Assembly: GCA_003255025.1 (NCBI GenBank) | Contig: QANY01002354.1 | Span: forward strand, 124,001 to 188,000 | Source: Datisca glomerata | Lineage: Eukaryota; Streptophyta; Magnoliopsida; Cucurbitales; Datiscaceae | DNA length: 64,000 nt | Reading direction: 5' to 3' | Shown: piece after piece, positions 47,239 to 60,150 of the stretch | Position numbering within the stretch: position 1 is the first letter of the stretch | Layout: every line of letters starts with the position of its first letter | Notes under the pieces: generated by a model | Told to the model about the DNA's origin: nothing | What the model saw: the letters and a program-made list of their open reading frames with translations, nothing else | The model's database searches: none | Made by a program: the position numbers and the translations under genes

Positions 47239-48780
47239 ACAATGCTTCAATTTTTGTTTCTCAAATCTCTCTCTTTTTTAGGTCTATATTTTTGCATTAG
47301 GCCTCAACATAACATCTCCCTTACCTTTTATTTTTGTCATTATATTTTTTCTAATTATTTAGATAGTCATATCTTATTCCTTTTATTTCATTTCAATTAC
47401 TGTGTGTCTACTAATTGCAGTAAACACGGATAGAGACTCATTGCACATCACTTGCCTACATTCTCATCTCTATTCAGGTTGAAACATCATCTGCAATGCC
47501 ACGATATAAGGGACTTTCGATCTTTCTTTTAACTCTTATAGTATATAAATGTATGAGTTTTGGAATAATAAATTGAAAATGACTAAATTATGTACGGTGT
47601 CCCAATGTTTGAGGGAGAACCATATAGTAGGATTTAAATAAAATATGTGAGAAACTTATAAGCTATTTTCATTTAATAAAACCACTCATGAAGATTAAGC
47701 TTAGATCTCTTTTGAATTGCTTATATTCAAAGGGTTGTCTCGAATTTAAGCTATTTTTTCATTTGTGTCACTTAATCGATCTTCATTTTCTTTTAGTTTC
47801 ATTTACTTTTACTTACAATATTTTTCTTCATATATTTCAAAATCCAGACATAGCTTCTGTTAAGTTAGAGTTGTTAAGAAATAAGATCTAACCAGCTCAT
47901 CTATTTGTGTTATTATAGAAGTTACTATATATGCATAGTTCTTAGTCATGTACTAGGTTAAATATCTATGTGATTCACGGTTTAACCAAAAGATTTAAGT
48001 ATTTATTTAAAGATTCTCTTATAACATTTAGTTTTGAGTTAATATAAATCTAATTATATATTAAACTTAAGAACTCAATCCGTTTCATAGTATCTCTATC
48101 AACCAAAATCGTTGGCAACCATCCATATATTCAAGGTAAAAGTAACAATAGAACGTTTAAGAACCGTAGAACTTAATCCTTTATATTTAAAGAAGATCTT
48201 GAACTCACCCAATTTTCCAGAAAGATTAAAAAGAAGCACAAACGTTTGAAATTTGTCTTGTAAAGCGAGAACACATAGAACATAGTAATAGAAACATAGA
48301 GTGTAGTTGTTAAGGAAGACTATTAGTTGAGAGAAATGAGGAAAAGGTTTGGTAGGGTGAATGTGTGTGCTCTATAGAATCCAACTCCTTTTCGGGTGCT
48401 GGTCAAGTGGAAAAAGTCTTTCATCCTTCTAGTTTCAAAACTCTAGTTCAAGCGGTTCAGCAATAGAAGCTATAAAAAAAAAAAAGGACTATACAACTTT
48501 AGTGTTTGGAAGGGATTTTGTACTGCGAGTAACATTAATGGTGATTTTTGGTCTCGTCTTTCCTCCCTCTTACTAATTGGTTCCCTTGCCCTTGACCCCA
48601 TTAGCATTTCCCGCCTTCCTCTGGCCATTTCATGGTTGTTTGAGAGGGGATGCTACTAACCAAAATCTAAATGACTTGTTACTAATGTATATTTTTTATT
48701 TGCAAATTAAGGAATTTAATATGAATAAATATGGTTTAATTCTCTAATAAAGCTTTTAGATATGAAAAACTTATACAATG
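47239..48780 (+). other. R3 3' flank
   Basis: Up to 48219 this is shared with 63011-64000. A poly(A) signal AATAAA lies at 47567-47572. From 48220 to 48780 nothing is recognised. An alternative last exon of R3 is described among the findings. Confidence 0.6.
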
Positions 48781-49700
48781 TCTCTTGGGATTTTTAGTGA
48801 AAATTACGCTGACACCCCTTATAATTTTTTTAAATTATACATACACTTGTCTATTTTCAAAAATTACATAAACCTCCCTTATAGTTCACATTCTATAACA
48901 AATATGTCTAATTTTTCAACAATAAATGTTGATGGTAGTTAAATAGGCAATGTAAATGTCCTAAAACAGCTCTATCCCTATTTAAAATCAAAATTTAATC
49001 CTAATTGATCAAGTGGTTTTGGGCTTAGGTTAATTTGAGTTTAGGTGAACCCGTGTTTAAATATTAAAAAAATAATTTTAATGGTTTCAAAATTTAGAAA
49101 AAAAAAAAATCATGCAGGCAGCACCGCGAATGGTCACGTAGGTCTAGGGGTTTACTCCTTCCAGGTTGCGGATTCGAACAGGGGATGCAAGTTGCCTCAT
49201 GGCCACTCTGGATTTACTTAGTCTCTATAGCACCCCCGAGACTTAGTCGGAGAACTACTCTTCGGAAATCAGGTGCTAGTGAAAACAATTAGAAAAAATG
49301 AGGGGTTATTTTGATATTACATGTTATTTAAACGACGTTTGTTTGAAATATAATCGTTTTGAGATTTTTTGTCACTGAAACCTAACATGAATGGGGGTCT
49401 GAGTTATTTTTTAAATTAGAAGCGTTATTCAAGAAAACTATATGGAGGTCTGAGAAAGTATTTCTATATTTTTTTGAAATATTTGGCCCTCTCTTGGGAT
49501 ATAGAACCATACAAACATCTATAACATGTATAAAAATATCAAGCATGTAGAAATATTTTTTGGACGGTAATGTCCTTATTGATATTTTAAATTATCTTAT
49601 TTACCTGTCAATTAATATGGTAAGTCTCACATGTTTCTTATAAAAAATAATTGAGGTTGATGCTCATAAAAATGAAAATATATATTTTATTTTTCCTATC
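48780..49700 (+). repeat. Dispersed repeat A, copy 3 with SINE insertion
   Basis: Matches 23985-24560 on both sides of a SINE (49104-49286). It extends further left with typical CCCTTATAATTTTT / ACCTCCCTTATAG pieces. Confidence 0.75.
49104..49286 (+). mobile_element. tRNA-derived SINE
   Basis: A GC-richer insert of about 183 bases, with a box-B-like GGATTCGAAC and a plausible box A (GTCACGTAGGTCTAGG) upstream. Flanking duplications are AATTTAGAAAAAA (49091-49103) and AATTAGAAAAAA (49287-49298). The related copy at 24155 lacks it, which gives an empty site for comparison. Confidence 0.75.
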
Positions 49701-49714
49701 ATTTTTATATTATT

Positions 49715-49965
49715 ATGTAATTGTAAATTCTTTATTGCATGCACACAAAGGAATAAAAACATTCACAGCTGATGCTTTGAAATCTCTACAATTTCAATCA
49801 TATCATTTGCATTTTCATGATTCTACCAATAATTATCTACATACGAAGTTACAAAATCCTTTATGGTTCTACATTTGTAATAAAAACTGATCAATTATGT
49901 ATTATTACTTTCTTATCATAAAAATTAGTTTAATTTTTGTTACATGCAATTTTTTGGAGTTATAA
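49715..49965 (+). repeat. Dispersed repeat B, copy 2
   Basis: Matches 28935-29080 and 29490-29575. It joins directly to the left edge of duplication unit 2. Confidence 0.7.
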
Positions 49966-50159
49966 CAAATAGTTTTTAGTTGTCCCATCACTTAATATAT
50001 ATATATATGTGTGTGAAATATTTATGAAAGGCGATATCGGTATATATATATATGTGCAGACAAAAAATCACATGACACGTGATAAAATATACACCGAAAA
50101 CTCCATCCAAGAGAAGATAGTGCAAGAGCCGTAAGATCAATTAGGCGGTTATGAAAAAC

Positions 50160-51950
50160 ATGTTGAGGGTTATACTCTCAAAGCATGTGCATTGACATTT
50201 AAAAATGAAATTTAATGGAATTATATTTTTTTATAATTATTCTTTTAAATTATTACTAAAGAATTTATATAAATATTTGAAAATTCCATATTCAATAATG
50301 AGACTATGATTTTGTATTTGTACAAGCGGATTAAGATCATAGATAATGAATAAAATTATCAGCAACATATTAAAATATAGAATCTTTAATGAATGGTTGC
50401 TAGTACGGTTCATTAAGCATTATGAATGCTTATGATCTAGATCTGGATCATTGATGTGGATAGATATTTTAGTGAAAATATATTATAATAAGATTATATA
50501 TGACAATCTACTGGATCTGTTAATTCATTCGTTAAGGTTTGTCTATAAAATAGGCTAGTGAGTTTTGTTTTGGAGATTCAGTGATATGAATGGCTGAGAA
50601 CACAATCTTACTAGATTTGAAATCTAAACTATCATAACAGATCGTATACTAACTCTCTTAAGTGTTATTTCTGAAACTGAATGATTATTGAGTTTAAATT
50701 TATAATACAATTATAAATTAGTCATTCACTAGTGAATTAATGATACTTAAGGATCAAGAGATAATCAGAAGTCAAATGGTAATTTTTGACCCGTTCTAAT
50801 TTACGAATCAATAATTGAAAGAAAAAATTACGTGAAATGATTATATCAATAGACTACACGAGAATACTCTATAAATACATTATATTATCTTTAAGAGTGC
50901 AATTTCATATTTATAGTAGAATAGTAATGAAATTAATAAATAAGGTTATTTAATTAAAGAGTTTAATTAATAATCTGGTTTATTGGAGCTCAGGATTATA
51001 GGTTCATATTTCCCAAGTCAGCACTGTACTACGCAATCTAGAGTGTGAATTTTTCAGGACATGAAAAAATGATTGACTTGCAAAATGAATTTTTATTCTA
51101 AGACAAATACATAATTATGAAATAATTATGTGCGATTAATTAGATAATTATAAATTATTATTAGATAATAATTTGAATCAACTAAATCTGTTATTTGTAA
51201 AATAACAGATAAGTTAGTTAATAAGGATAATCAAATATGTTGAATTAACTAATATTTAGATATTTATCTGATTAAAATAAATATATAATTCACAATAATT
51301 GTCATGTGCCAATCAATGGTTGGGTATCAGAGATTGACATGTACTACTGTAGTCCCATGTGGTATTACTATAGTAGAGATGCAATACTGTAGTGTCGTGT
51401 GACACTGTAGTTATGCACAGTTACAGTGAGTCCCACTACAATTATAATTTTATGATTAAATATTATTTTTGATTTATCTTTAAAAATATGATATGATATT
51501 ATTTAAATATATATATATATATATTATTCTAATAGACTCAGTTGATGAATTAGTTCATCAATTAATCAATCAATTCAGAATTGAGTTGAGAACACAGTTG
51601 CTGTCAGGGTGTTTTTTCACGAACTCTGAAAGAATAATCATCATATTCTCTTAGAGTGTTGTCTGACTAAAATTAATCATTCTAAAAAAATCTCTAGATC
51701 TCATGTGTTGAGTACATCTAGAGACTAAAAAAGAGTGTCTTTGAATTATTCTACGTGCCCACACACGTTCTAGTACGTTGAAGATTGGTTTGAAAAATCT
51801 TAATGTGGATCTCGAAGTTCGTTGTTCGTGGGAATGAAGAAATGTTGATTTGCGAGGACTCTTGATATTGATTACAAGAGGTATATGAATAATATTTGTG
51901 TATGTCTTCAATTTAAAATATAAATATATAATGGATCCTGATTGAAAAGA
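50160..51950 (+). mobile_element. Insertion of about 1.8 kb in the 5' LTR of the LARD
   Basis: The 3' LTR runs without break where the 5' LTR is interrupted, after GGCGGTTATGAAAAACA and before AATCGGACGAAAGTACA. The insert begins TGTTGAGGGTTATACTCTCA, like a retrotransposon LTR, and has no coding sequence, so it may be a long solo LTR. Its right end is not fixed. Confidence 0.6.
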
Positions 51951-52437
51951 GTTTCTAATCGGACGAAAGTACATAAATTGCCGACGTGACAATCCAAAGA
52001 GAAGCTAATCAAGACCATTAGATTGATCAGACGATTAAGATCTAATTAGTTGTTAATGTTGATAAGCTAGATTTCAGAAGCATATTTTGTTGATCCTATT
52101 TTGAGATAGAATTAGATAAACTGTATCAGATTCTATGTAGCCGATTGAAAAACTATAAATAGAGGTAATATGTAACTCCAAAAAGAACGCAATAATTCTC
52201 AACACCGATAGAAACAATAATTCTCACTATGTAACTTGCATTAACCTTATAAACTCTTTCTGCATAATAAAATACTATCAAAGTCTCACCGTGATTTTTC
52301 TTCCCTTTAAGGGTTTTCTACGTAAATCATGGTGGCTTTATTCTCTCATTCTCTCTCTAAATTATTCTCTTGATTTTTATATTATGATGTAGAAAATTCA
52401 CGGCCAATTATCAAAGACCGTGAATTTTTCCTTTACA

Positions 52438-54290
52438 TTTGCTACTTTGATTGAGAGCGAGAGAGAAAACTTGAGAAATCCCTTCCAAAATGCTCAAAAC
52501 TAAATCAAACGTCTCCCCAACAATGAATACGAAAGTCGAACCGGAAGTATGAACGAAAAAGATAACAGGACGAAAACTCAAAACAGAAACAAAAATGAAA
52601 ACGACTAAAAAACTAAAAATAGAAAGAAGAATGATAAACTCATTCATTACATATTTAATTGACTTATTTTTTATTATTTAAAAAAATAATAATATTATTC
52701 ACCGACTTAAAGTTTAGGATTTATAGTTTAGGGACGAATCCGAAGAATTGTCGTAATGGTTGCCGTTGTTATCACCAACCGCGAGGAACGCATCGCGGAC
52801 AATGAAACGTCACCATCGCGAAAGATTTGATCACCGGAACAGCGACAGAAAAAAATTCAAGAACAATCTCAGCCACCAGAGTTGAAGGAGAAGTCGTGAC
52901 TAACTGCAATTCCGTTCTAATCTACGCGAGATGAGAGACTTTCAGGCTGAAAACAGCCATGGAAGTCGATGGAGAAAGAACCCCTTTGTAGCCGAATATT
53001 GGAACCTCAGATCCGTGACGATCAACGCATTTTCAGGGCCCAAAATCACCGTAAATATGCTCAGATCGTGATTTACGCCGGTTAAAAGTCATTTACGGCA
53101 AAAAAGGCCGCCCGAGACGGCCGCACCCGCCGCCACCGGAGGCTGACTCCATCTCTACCCGTTTTGAGTTGGCGGGTTGACCTACAAGGACTATTCAGTC
53201 TTCGGGTCGACACTCCACGTAAAGCAGCCCAACGAAGAGAAGCCCAGCCTGCGCGACCCAACAAAAAAAGAGAAAAGAACAGCATGACTCGTTCACGACC
53301 CGAAATTTGCAGGCATGCCAGCCCACAGATCAGCCCATGAAAGCCATAATGAGCCCAAACCCGAGGCCCAAATAATGAACGTACAACCGTTCCATTCGTT
53401 ATCGACCTGCAACTCGCGTTCCACCCATTACCGACTTGCAACCCGCGACCCACACCCGTCTCTTGGGCCTCAGCTTCAGCCCAAGCCTAAGATCTCCATA
53501 GCCTCTGCAGATTTAATTCATGCCAAGCCCAATGTGTTTCGTAATTTGACAAATTTAATCAATCAGCTTGCAAAGTCCTCATTCAAAAGTAATGAAGGAC
53601 ATCAAGTTTAAGCTAAATATTTATTTTTAAATTATTATTTTTAAATATTTAAAAGAAAATGTGATGATTGCATGAGCATATCGTATAATGTCTTGAGAAA
53701 TATATTTACACAATCGTTCAAGCATATTAAATTAGTAGAAATTAATTCTACGCTAATTGTGTAGGGCATAATTATATGGCTCTATATATTTAAAATTTAC
53801 CATGCTTTAATGTAATTCTAGAAATTACATTTAGCTTGTTTAGGTCGTTTATCTTGATAAAATTAATAGTTTGACTCTATTATGGATAACGTGAAATTTT
53901 CAATATTATAAACCATATTCAAACCAATTTGATGCACGGTGAAAGAATTTCTGAATTTTAAATTTCAATTCAAGTTTTGAATTTAAGCTTATCTCAATCT
54001 TAAAAAAATAATAATAAAAGAAAAGAAAAAATTTTATGATAGAAGGGCAGAAACATAGAATTTGATACGTGTATTTTCCAAGATTTTTTGTTCCATTTTT
54101 TTTACGAAAAAATTTAGGAAAATAAGAGATGAGCGAGCAATGAAACGTAAATGACGACTCGTAGAGTAATTTCACAAACCGAAATAAAGAATGAAGGGGG
54201 GTGAAGGGAAAGTGGAAAATGGCTGACGAGGAATGACCAACAAAATTAAGAACTTGCAAACGACATTTACAAAAACAAATTGAACTCAAA
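52438..54290 (+). other. LARD interior, GC-rich leader-like part
   Basis: Starts TTTGCTACTTTGATTGAGAGC directly after the LTR, where a primer-binding site should be; I cannot match it to a tRNA. 52740-53500 is the GC-richest stretch of the window. Its open frames on both strands (for example 53082-53453 minus) lack known motifs and are probably composition effects. Confidence 0.55.
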
Positions 54291-54299
54291 GCTAAGATT

Positions 54300-55160
54300 G
54301 TTTTTTACGTACAATCCATTATATATCAATCTGATTCTATTTTTAAACTATATTGAATGAAAGAGAACTGTATATCAAATCATACATCGTTTGAAAGATA
54401 TAGAAATTAACTTCTTGCAGAAGCGGAACTTGATTTGGAGCTTCAGGGCAAAAATTATGGCAATTTTTATATAAGCTGTTTGGAAAGAAGATTATGCAGA
54501 ACTGTCAAATTAAGAAATTAAACTGTAATAACCGGGGCCGATTACATTGTGAACCATATACCATCAGAAAATATATGAAATTCTAATTCTTGGAAAAGTT
54601 TACGGAATTCAATTTGGAACTCATAATCAAAATTTATGATAGTTTGCGTGCATGCTGTTCAGAAACAAAGAATACACAGATTAAAAAATTTCAGAAATTA
54701 TACTGCATCAATTGGGAGGAGCTTCTCACAAGGTGAATCATATATTATTATTACGAAGATATGGAAGTTTATGTCTTGGAGAATTTTACAGAATTGATTT
54801 TGGAGCCCACAACAAAAAGTTATGATGATTTTCGTAGAGGCTGTTCAAGAAAGCAAAATATGCGCTATGATAAATTTTGAAAATTAATCTGAATCTACTG
54901 GGAGTCAACTATATGGAAAATATTATATCATTAAAAATATACATAAATCTACTTCTCGATAAATTTTATGAAATTTAGTTCGGAGAACCCGATCGAAAGT
55001 TATGAAAATTCTCGTGGAGGATGTTCTAGAAAGAATACTATACAGAACTGTGAGCTTCATTTATTAAGCTTCACCAACACATCTAAACTTATGACACAAA
55101 TCATACGTCGCTACAAAGCTACGAAAGTCAGTTTCTTGAAATTCTTTATGGAATGAAATT
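54300..55160 (+). repeat. Degenerate ~180-bp tandem array in LARD
   Basis: Anchor blocks CTGTTTGGAAAGAAGATTAT, CTGTTCAGAAACAAAGAATA, CTGTTCAAGAAAGCAAAATA and ATGTTCTAGAAAGAATACTA start at 54477, 54655, 54840 and 55021, giving periods of 178, 185 and 181. The shared layout around them continues for about 4.5 units. Confidence 0.75.
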
Positions 55161-55324
55161 CGAGCTTCTAGAAGAAAGCTACGGTATACTCATTCCCTAC
55201 TCATTGTATTAAAATATTATATATGGTGTTGTTCAACATTCTTATTGTAGATATTTGTGTACAGGAAAAATAAGAAAAGCAAATGGGAGAAACTCTAGCA
55301 AGAGCCCAACAGAAAATTTAAGGC

Positions 55325-55610
55325 TCATGGGCTTTGTGAAAAGCTTATGTCCTTGAGAGTGACTATGGACATCGATCTCAAAAGGAAACAAGCCCCTGAG
55401 CTCACTAAGAGATTATATCCATAAAGGTTTTTGCTTTCTAAAGTAAACGAGCTCATGAGCTTAGTGAGAGTTCATGTTCATGAAGACTTTTACTTTCTAA
55501 AGAAAATGGGCCCCTGAGCTCACTAAGAGTTCATGTCCATGAATACTTTTTCTTTCTAAAGGAAATAGGCTATTGTGCTCACTAAGAGGTTAAGTTCGTG
55601 AGGAATAGTG
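55325..55610 (+). repeat. ~60-bp tandem array in LARD
   Basis: Four units centred on CCCCTGAGCTCACTAAGAG-like blocks at 55391, 55449, 55509 and 55569. Confidence 0.75.
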
Positions 55611-55619
55611 TCTGCAGCA

Positions 55620-56155
55620 CTACCCTCTAAAGAAAATAAAAAAGGAGAGTTCTGAAAAGAAAGAAACCAAAACCAAGAAATCTAAAATAAGGGGAAATTG
55701 GAAAGGAAGAATGTCCTAAGACGTCAAAATCTTGGAAAGAGTATTCAACACTTAGAAAAAATCAAAAAGGAGAAAAGAATAAATATGAAAGCGAGGAAAA
55801 TAAATAAAACAAATGAAAATAAAGTGAGAAGCAAATGAAGCTTCAAAAGGAATTCAAAAAAGGAAACCAAATGAGAATTGTGAGGTCAAGCGATCAGTGG
55901 TTGGCTTCATCTAAGGAAACAGAAACGAAGAAAGGAAGAAATATGAAATGTGGATAAAGGAAAAAGTGAAAGTGGAGAAAAGAAAAAGTGAAAGTGAGAG
56001 AAAGGAAAAAGTGAAAATGAGGAAAGAAGAAATGGAAAATGAAAATAGAAAGAAAGAAAAGTGAACAAAGAAAGACAAAGTGAGAAGCAAAGTAAAATGA
56101 AAGAATATATGAAATTTGCTATGTCTTGAAAAAAAAATTATAAAAACATACAAAA
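55620..56155 (+). repeat. AAG-rich low-complexity tract in LARD
   Basis: Almost pure purine on the plus strand with repeated GGAAAAAGTGAAA. The minus strand gives a Phe/Ser-rich open frame that is only a by-product. Confidence 0.75.
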
Positions 56156-56384
56156 AATTATGGTTGTATCAGCAACAGCATAAGGGTTTACAGCAGCATA
56201 TTCCAACATAGAGATTAACAACGGCATGTCAAATAGCAACATGAAAAATTGTGTCACGTGTTTCCAAGAAATACCTGTAAACAGAAATGCTCAAATCAAG
56301 ACATCTCAATACCAAGTTGAAACTGAGAGAGAAACAATCACAGTGGTATGATAAAACTTGAACAAAAAACAAGCTTATAAACGG

Positions 56385-56790
56385 GGTCATCGTTCTTTAT
56401 TTGAACCTAAGTCCTTGAAAATAGGTAGTTCGTAAGTCCCTCTCAAAGTGAAAACTGGGTCATGGTTCTTTATTTGAACCTAAACCCTTGAAAACGAGTA
56501 ATTTGTAAGTCTATCTCAAAGCGAAAACAGGGTCATGGTTCTTTATTTGAACCTAAGCTTTTGAAAATGGGCAGTTCGTAAGTCCCACCCAAAGTGGAAA
56601 CGAGGTCATGGTTCTTTATTTGAACTTAAATCCTTGAAAATGGGTAGTTCGTGAGTCTCTCTCAAAGAAAAAATGAGGTCATGATTCTTTATTTGAACCC
56701 GAGTTCTCATCTTAAAAGAAAATAATAGTTCGTAATTTTCTCTCTCAGAATGAAGACGGGGTTATGGTTCTTTATTTGAACCTAAGTCCT
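56385..56790 (+). repeat. 73-bp tandem array in LARD
   Basis: GGTCATGGTTCTTTATTTGA recurs at 56385, 56458, 56531, 56604 and 56677 (exact 73-base spacing) and at 56760 (83 bases). A further array of GAGAAACTCT units follows to about 56920. Confidence 0.88.
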
Positions 56791-58001
56791 TGAGAAAATA
56801 GAAGAAACTCTCCAATGAGCCCGTAACAAAGAAAACGGGTGAAACTCTCCAACTCGTAGCAAAGAAAATGAGAGAAACTCTATCAATAAACCTGTAGCCA
56901 AGGAAACGGGAGAAACTTTACCAATAATTGCATAACATCTAACTCAAACTCCCGCGATGCAATTGTGAAATAGTACACTCGCTCTTTACTCATTTTAATA
57001 AATTATTATGTTATTGTTATTGTACAATATTTTATCATAGATCTTAACGTAGGAGAGGAGGAAAAGAAAAATGAAGAAAACGGGAAATTTTTTATCAATG
57101 AGCCCACATTGAAAGGAACGAAAAATCATAATAGCAAATGAATGAGATATAATCATCATCAATAACAAGTTGACAAATAAATTACTCGACAATCGCAAAG
57201 CATCTATAAACGGGAACAAAAGAACATAATGACAGAAATAAAAGAAGAAGTCATCACTGACAGTAAACAGTAAAAAAATTTCCTGGAAAACTACTTTGCA
57301 TGTTTCTAAGAAATGCGTGAGAACATAAACGGACATACGTAACGTCAAAATAATGAAAGATGATCATTACACATCAACGTATAAAATTTTGTTGAGTGTA
57401 GTGGGGGCCAATGTACAGACAAAATTTCACATGACGCGTGGTAAGATCTAGATCAAACACTCCATCGAAGAGAAGATAGAGCAAAAACTGTAAGATCAAC
57501 TAGGCGGTTATGAAGAACAGACCAATTAGACGAAAGTACATGGATTGCCGATGTGGCAATCCAAAGAGAAGCTAATCAAGATCATTGGATTGATCAGACG
57601 ATCACGATTTAATTAATTGTTAATGTTGATAAGCTAGATCTGAGAGACATATTCTGTTGATCCTATTTTGAGAAAAAATCAGATAAAGTATCTCAGATTC
57701 TATATAATCGATTGGAGGCCTGTAAATAGAGGCAATATATAACTCCAAAAAGAACACAACTACTCTCAACACCCATAAAAAATAAGTTGACTATATAGCT
57801 TGCATTAGCTTTGTTAACTCTTTCTCCATAATGAAATACAATCAAAGTCTCCCCGTGGTTTTTCTTCCCTTTAAGCGTTTTCTACGGAAATCTTTGTGTT
57901 TTTATTCTCTCATTCTCTCTCTAAATTATTCTCTTGATTTCATATTATGATGTAGAAAATTTACGAGCAATTATAAAAAACCATAAATTTTTTCCTTTAC
58001 A

Positions 58002-58027
58002 ATATATATATATATATATATATATAT
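58002..58027 (+). repeat. AT dinucleotide microsatellite
   Basis: An AT/TA run at the right border of the LARD. A similar run at 50036-50052 lies at the left border, so the LARD inserted into a microsatellite. Confidence 0.8.
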
Positions 58028-58311
58028 GTTTCACCAATTTCAAATGTCATTCGACCTCAATCCTTTAAGTTGTTGGGTTGCTAGATGACCATTAGTCATA
58101 CATAACAAAACTCATTTATAAGTGAATAATTACACTCAGTAACTATAAAAACTAGAACTTTATTGTTCATATTAATTAAGCCCCAATAAATATTATTAAG
58201 GCAAGTAGAACATGAATTACAATTGTAAGTGGAGAAATTAAATGAGCTCCATGAGTAAGAAAATCTGAGTTGTTTTCCTCCTTTCGATGGTCTCTTTTTG
58301 TATGGAGAGTT

Positions 58312-59509
58312 TGTATGATTTATATGACACTATTTTAAAGAAAAAATATTTTACACTAAATATTTTAATATTTTAAAAATAAATTACTTGAAATAAATAA
58401 TGATGAAAATAAACAATCAAGCAATAAAAATAATTATACAATTAAATAAATGTGTATAAGTTTAAATGCGTAAAATAAATAAAGATAATAACGATGTAAA
58501 ATATTAAAGTGCATAAAATAAAGAGAGTATGGAAGAGAGATTTGACATACAATATTTTTACGTGGTTCGAGAAAATATATCCATACGTCTACACTCTAAG
58601 GATCTCTCATTGAAGTTTTTTTTCAAACGATATTCTTAACGGTGAAGATCAAATATTTACAAGCTCTTTTGGCTTATGGTACCAATCAGACATTGATAAT
58701 GCAGCTCGGTCGAGATCTTTGAATCTCTTACAAAAAATTTCTCTCTAAAAAAGTAGATCTCTCAATATTTGGCTCACAATTTTCACTAGTTTCTCTCTAG
58801 AGAATTTCTCAAAATATCGCTCAAAATATAAAACCTCTCAAAGAATAAAATACTATAAGCTTCATATTAAAGGAGTGGAGAAAAAAATGTTGTCACCTAA
58901 TTATAGGGGAGGATGGATCTTGGAACCGGTCCAAACCGATTTGGGAAACTGGTAGGACTAGTGCTTGATTTGGTGAAATTTTCCCAAACAAGCAACCAGT
59001 CGATCGGTTCTCCATCGAATGGATCTGGTTTGAGGTAATTACCCAAGTAATTGTCTTTTGTAGAAATCGGTCCATTCGGTTTCAAACTGGATCGTCCGAT
59101 TTCACACCTCGTTGGGACGGAGATCCACTCCAAAGTTGAGCGGTTTGGACACCGGATTGAGAGTGAATCGATCCATGACATTCTACACACTTTTCTATCC
59201 AGTTCAGTATCTTCCATTTTAATCATGAGCGGTTCAATCTGGTTCCTTGTTCCTTAAAACATTTTGAGTTGAACCAACTTTTTTTAGGTCATTTGGAGTT
59301 AGTTTGACATATTTCGTGCCCTTCGTAAAATATCACGTGTATTTCGTTATGTATGATTTTATTTGCCCTTTATTGTTCTTGCATAAACATTTAAGATTAA
59401 GTATTTCTAACATGATTTTCACTTTATTCAGGACCTACACACTTAATAAAAATATTAGTCTAAATATTATTTGTCATCATCAAAATTATCATATTAACCG
59501 TGGTCAACA
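58312..59509 (-). repeat. LTR of the gag-only retrotransposon (3' LTR)
   Basis: Starts TGTATGATT and ends GGTCAACA. It matches 60812-62028 throughout, with shared GAGAGTATGGAAGAGAGATT and GGTTCCTTGTT blocks. Confidence 0.9.
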
Positions 59510-60150
59510 ATCTTCTCATTTTTTATGATAACAAATAATTGATTTAAAAAACTATTAACTATAAACTTCTCATACACATATGCAGGAATAATTCAAAATT
59601 TTCAAAAATAAAAATTTGAAAATTCTTCCTCTTTTGCAATTAACTATATTTCTCCCCATTTGAAATTATCAAAAAGAATTTAACATGCCATTTGTTAAAA
59701 ATATTCTCATTTTGATAAAAAAATTCTCCACCTTTCATAATTTTGTAACTCCTTTGAAACCATCAAAATAAAAGTTTTAATTTTTGAAAAATATCCCCCT
59801 CATGTATGCATTTTTTAATTTAAATCATAAATATTTCATTTTAAATGCATACATAAAAAAATGAAGAAAAAATATGTAAATTCTCAAAAATCAAGATTAT
59901 TATGAAAATTAAGTTTGCTAACCTTGTCAATGTGTGCCATTATGCACATATACACCATTCCATTTGCAATTAGGCTTCTCTTTTCCTTGGATTTCTTCTT
60001 TGAAATGCATCCTCTATTTGTGAGTAGTCTTGAAGCTTTTTTGTGAAATGGATTAGATCTTCGCCTTCATCTTCACTTTAGCTCTCAATGGATGTGTCTT
60101 TAAATAGTAGATTTTTTTCATTTTACACAGTCAACATCATCTTTCATGTA

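Larger units (their letters stand above)
45780..48219 (+). repeat. Segmental duplication, unit 1
   Basis: This unit holds the R3 gene, its promoter and about 1 kb of 3' flank. It recurs as 49965-50052 plus 58002-58311 plus 62029-64000 once two later insertions are taken out. Shared non-coding blocks include TCCTTTAAGTTGTTGGGTTG and AAAGTAACAATAGAACGTTT. The duplication continues to the window end, so it is longer than seen. Confidence 0.9.
50053..58001 (+). mobile_element. LARD-like non-coding LTR retroelement
   Basis: The 5' LTR (50053-52437, split by an insertion) and the 3' LTR (57412-58001, 590 bases) share their whole length. Both start TGT(A/G)CAGACAAAA and end TTTTTCCTTTACA. A perfect 5-bp duplication ATATA flanks the element (50048-50052 and 58002-58006). 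A polypurine-like GTAGTGGGGGCCAA precedes the 3' LTR, setting plus orientation. The roughly 5-kb interior has no gag or pol and is filled by a GC-rich block and several tandem arrays. It lies between the left flank and promoter of the R4 duplication unit. Confidence 0.88.

Noticed and set aside
53082..53611. Open frames on both strands in the GC-rich LARD leader
   Set aside because: Few stops are expected at this GC content; no motif, no splice context, and the element is non-coding elsewhere.
55911..56153. Phe/Ser-rich minus-strand frame
   Set aside because: Direct result of the AAG-rich tract on the other strand.
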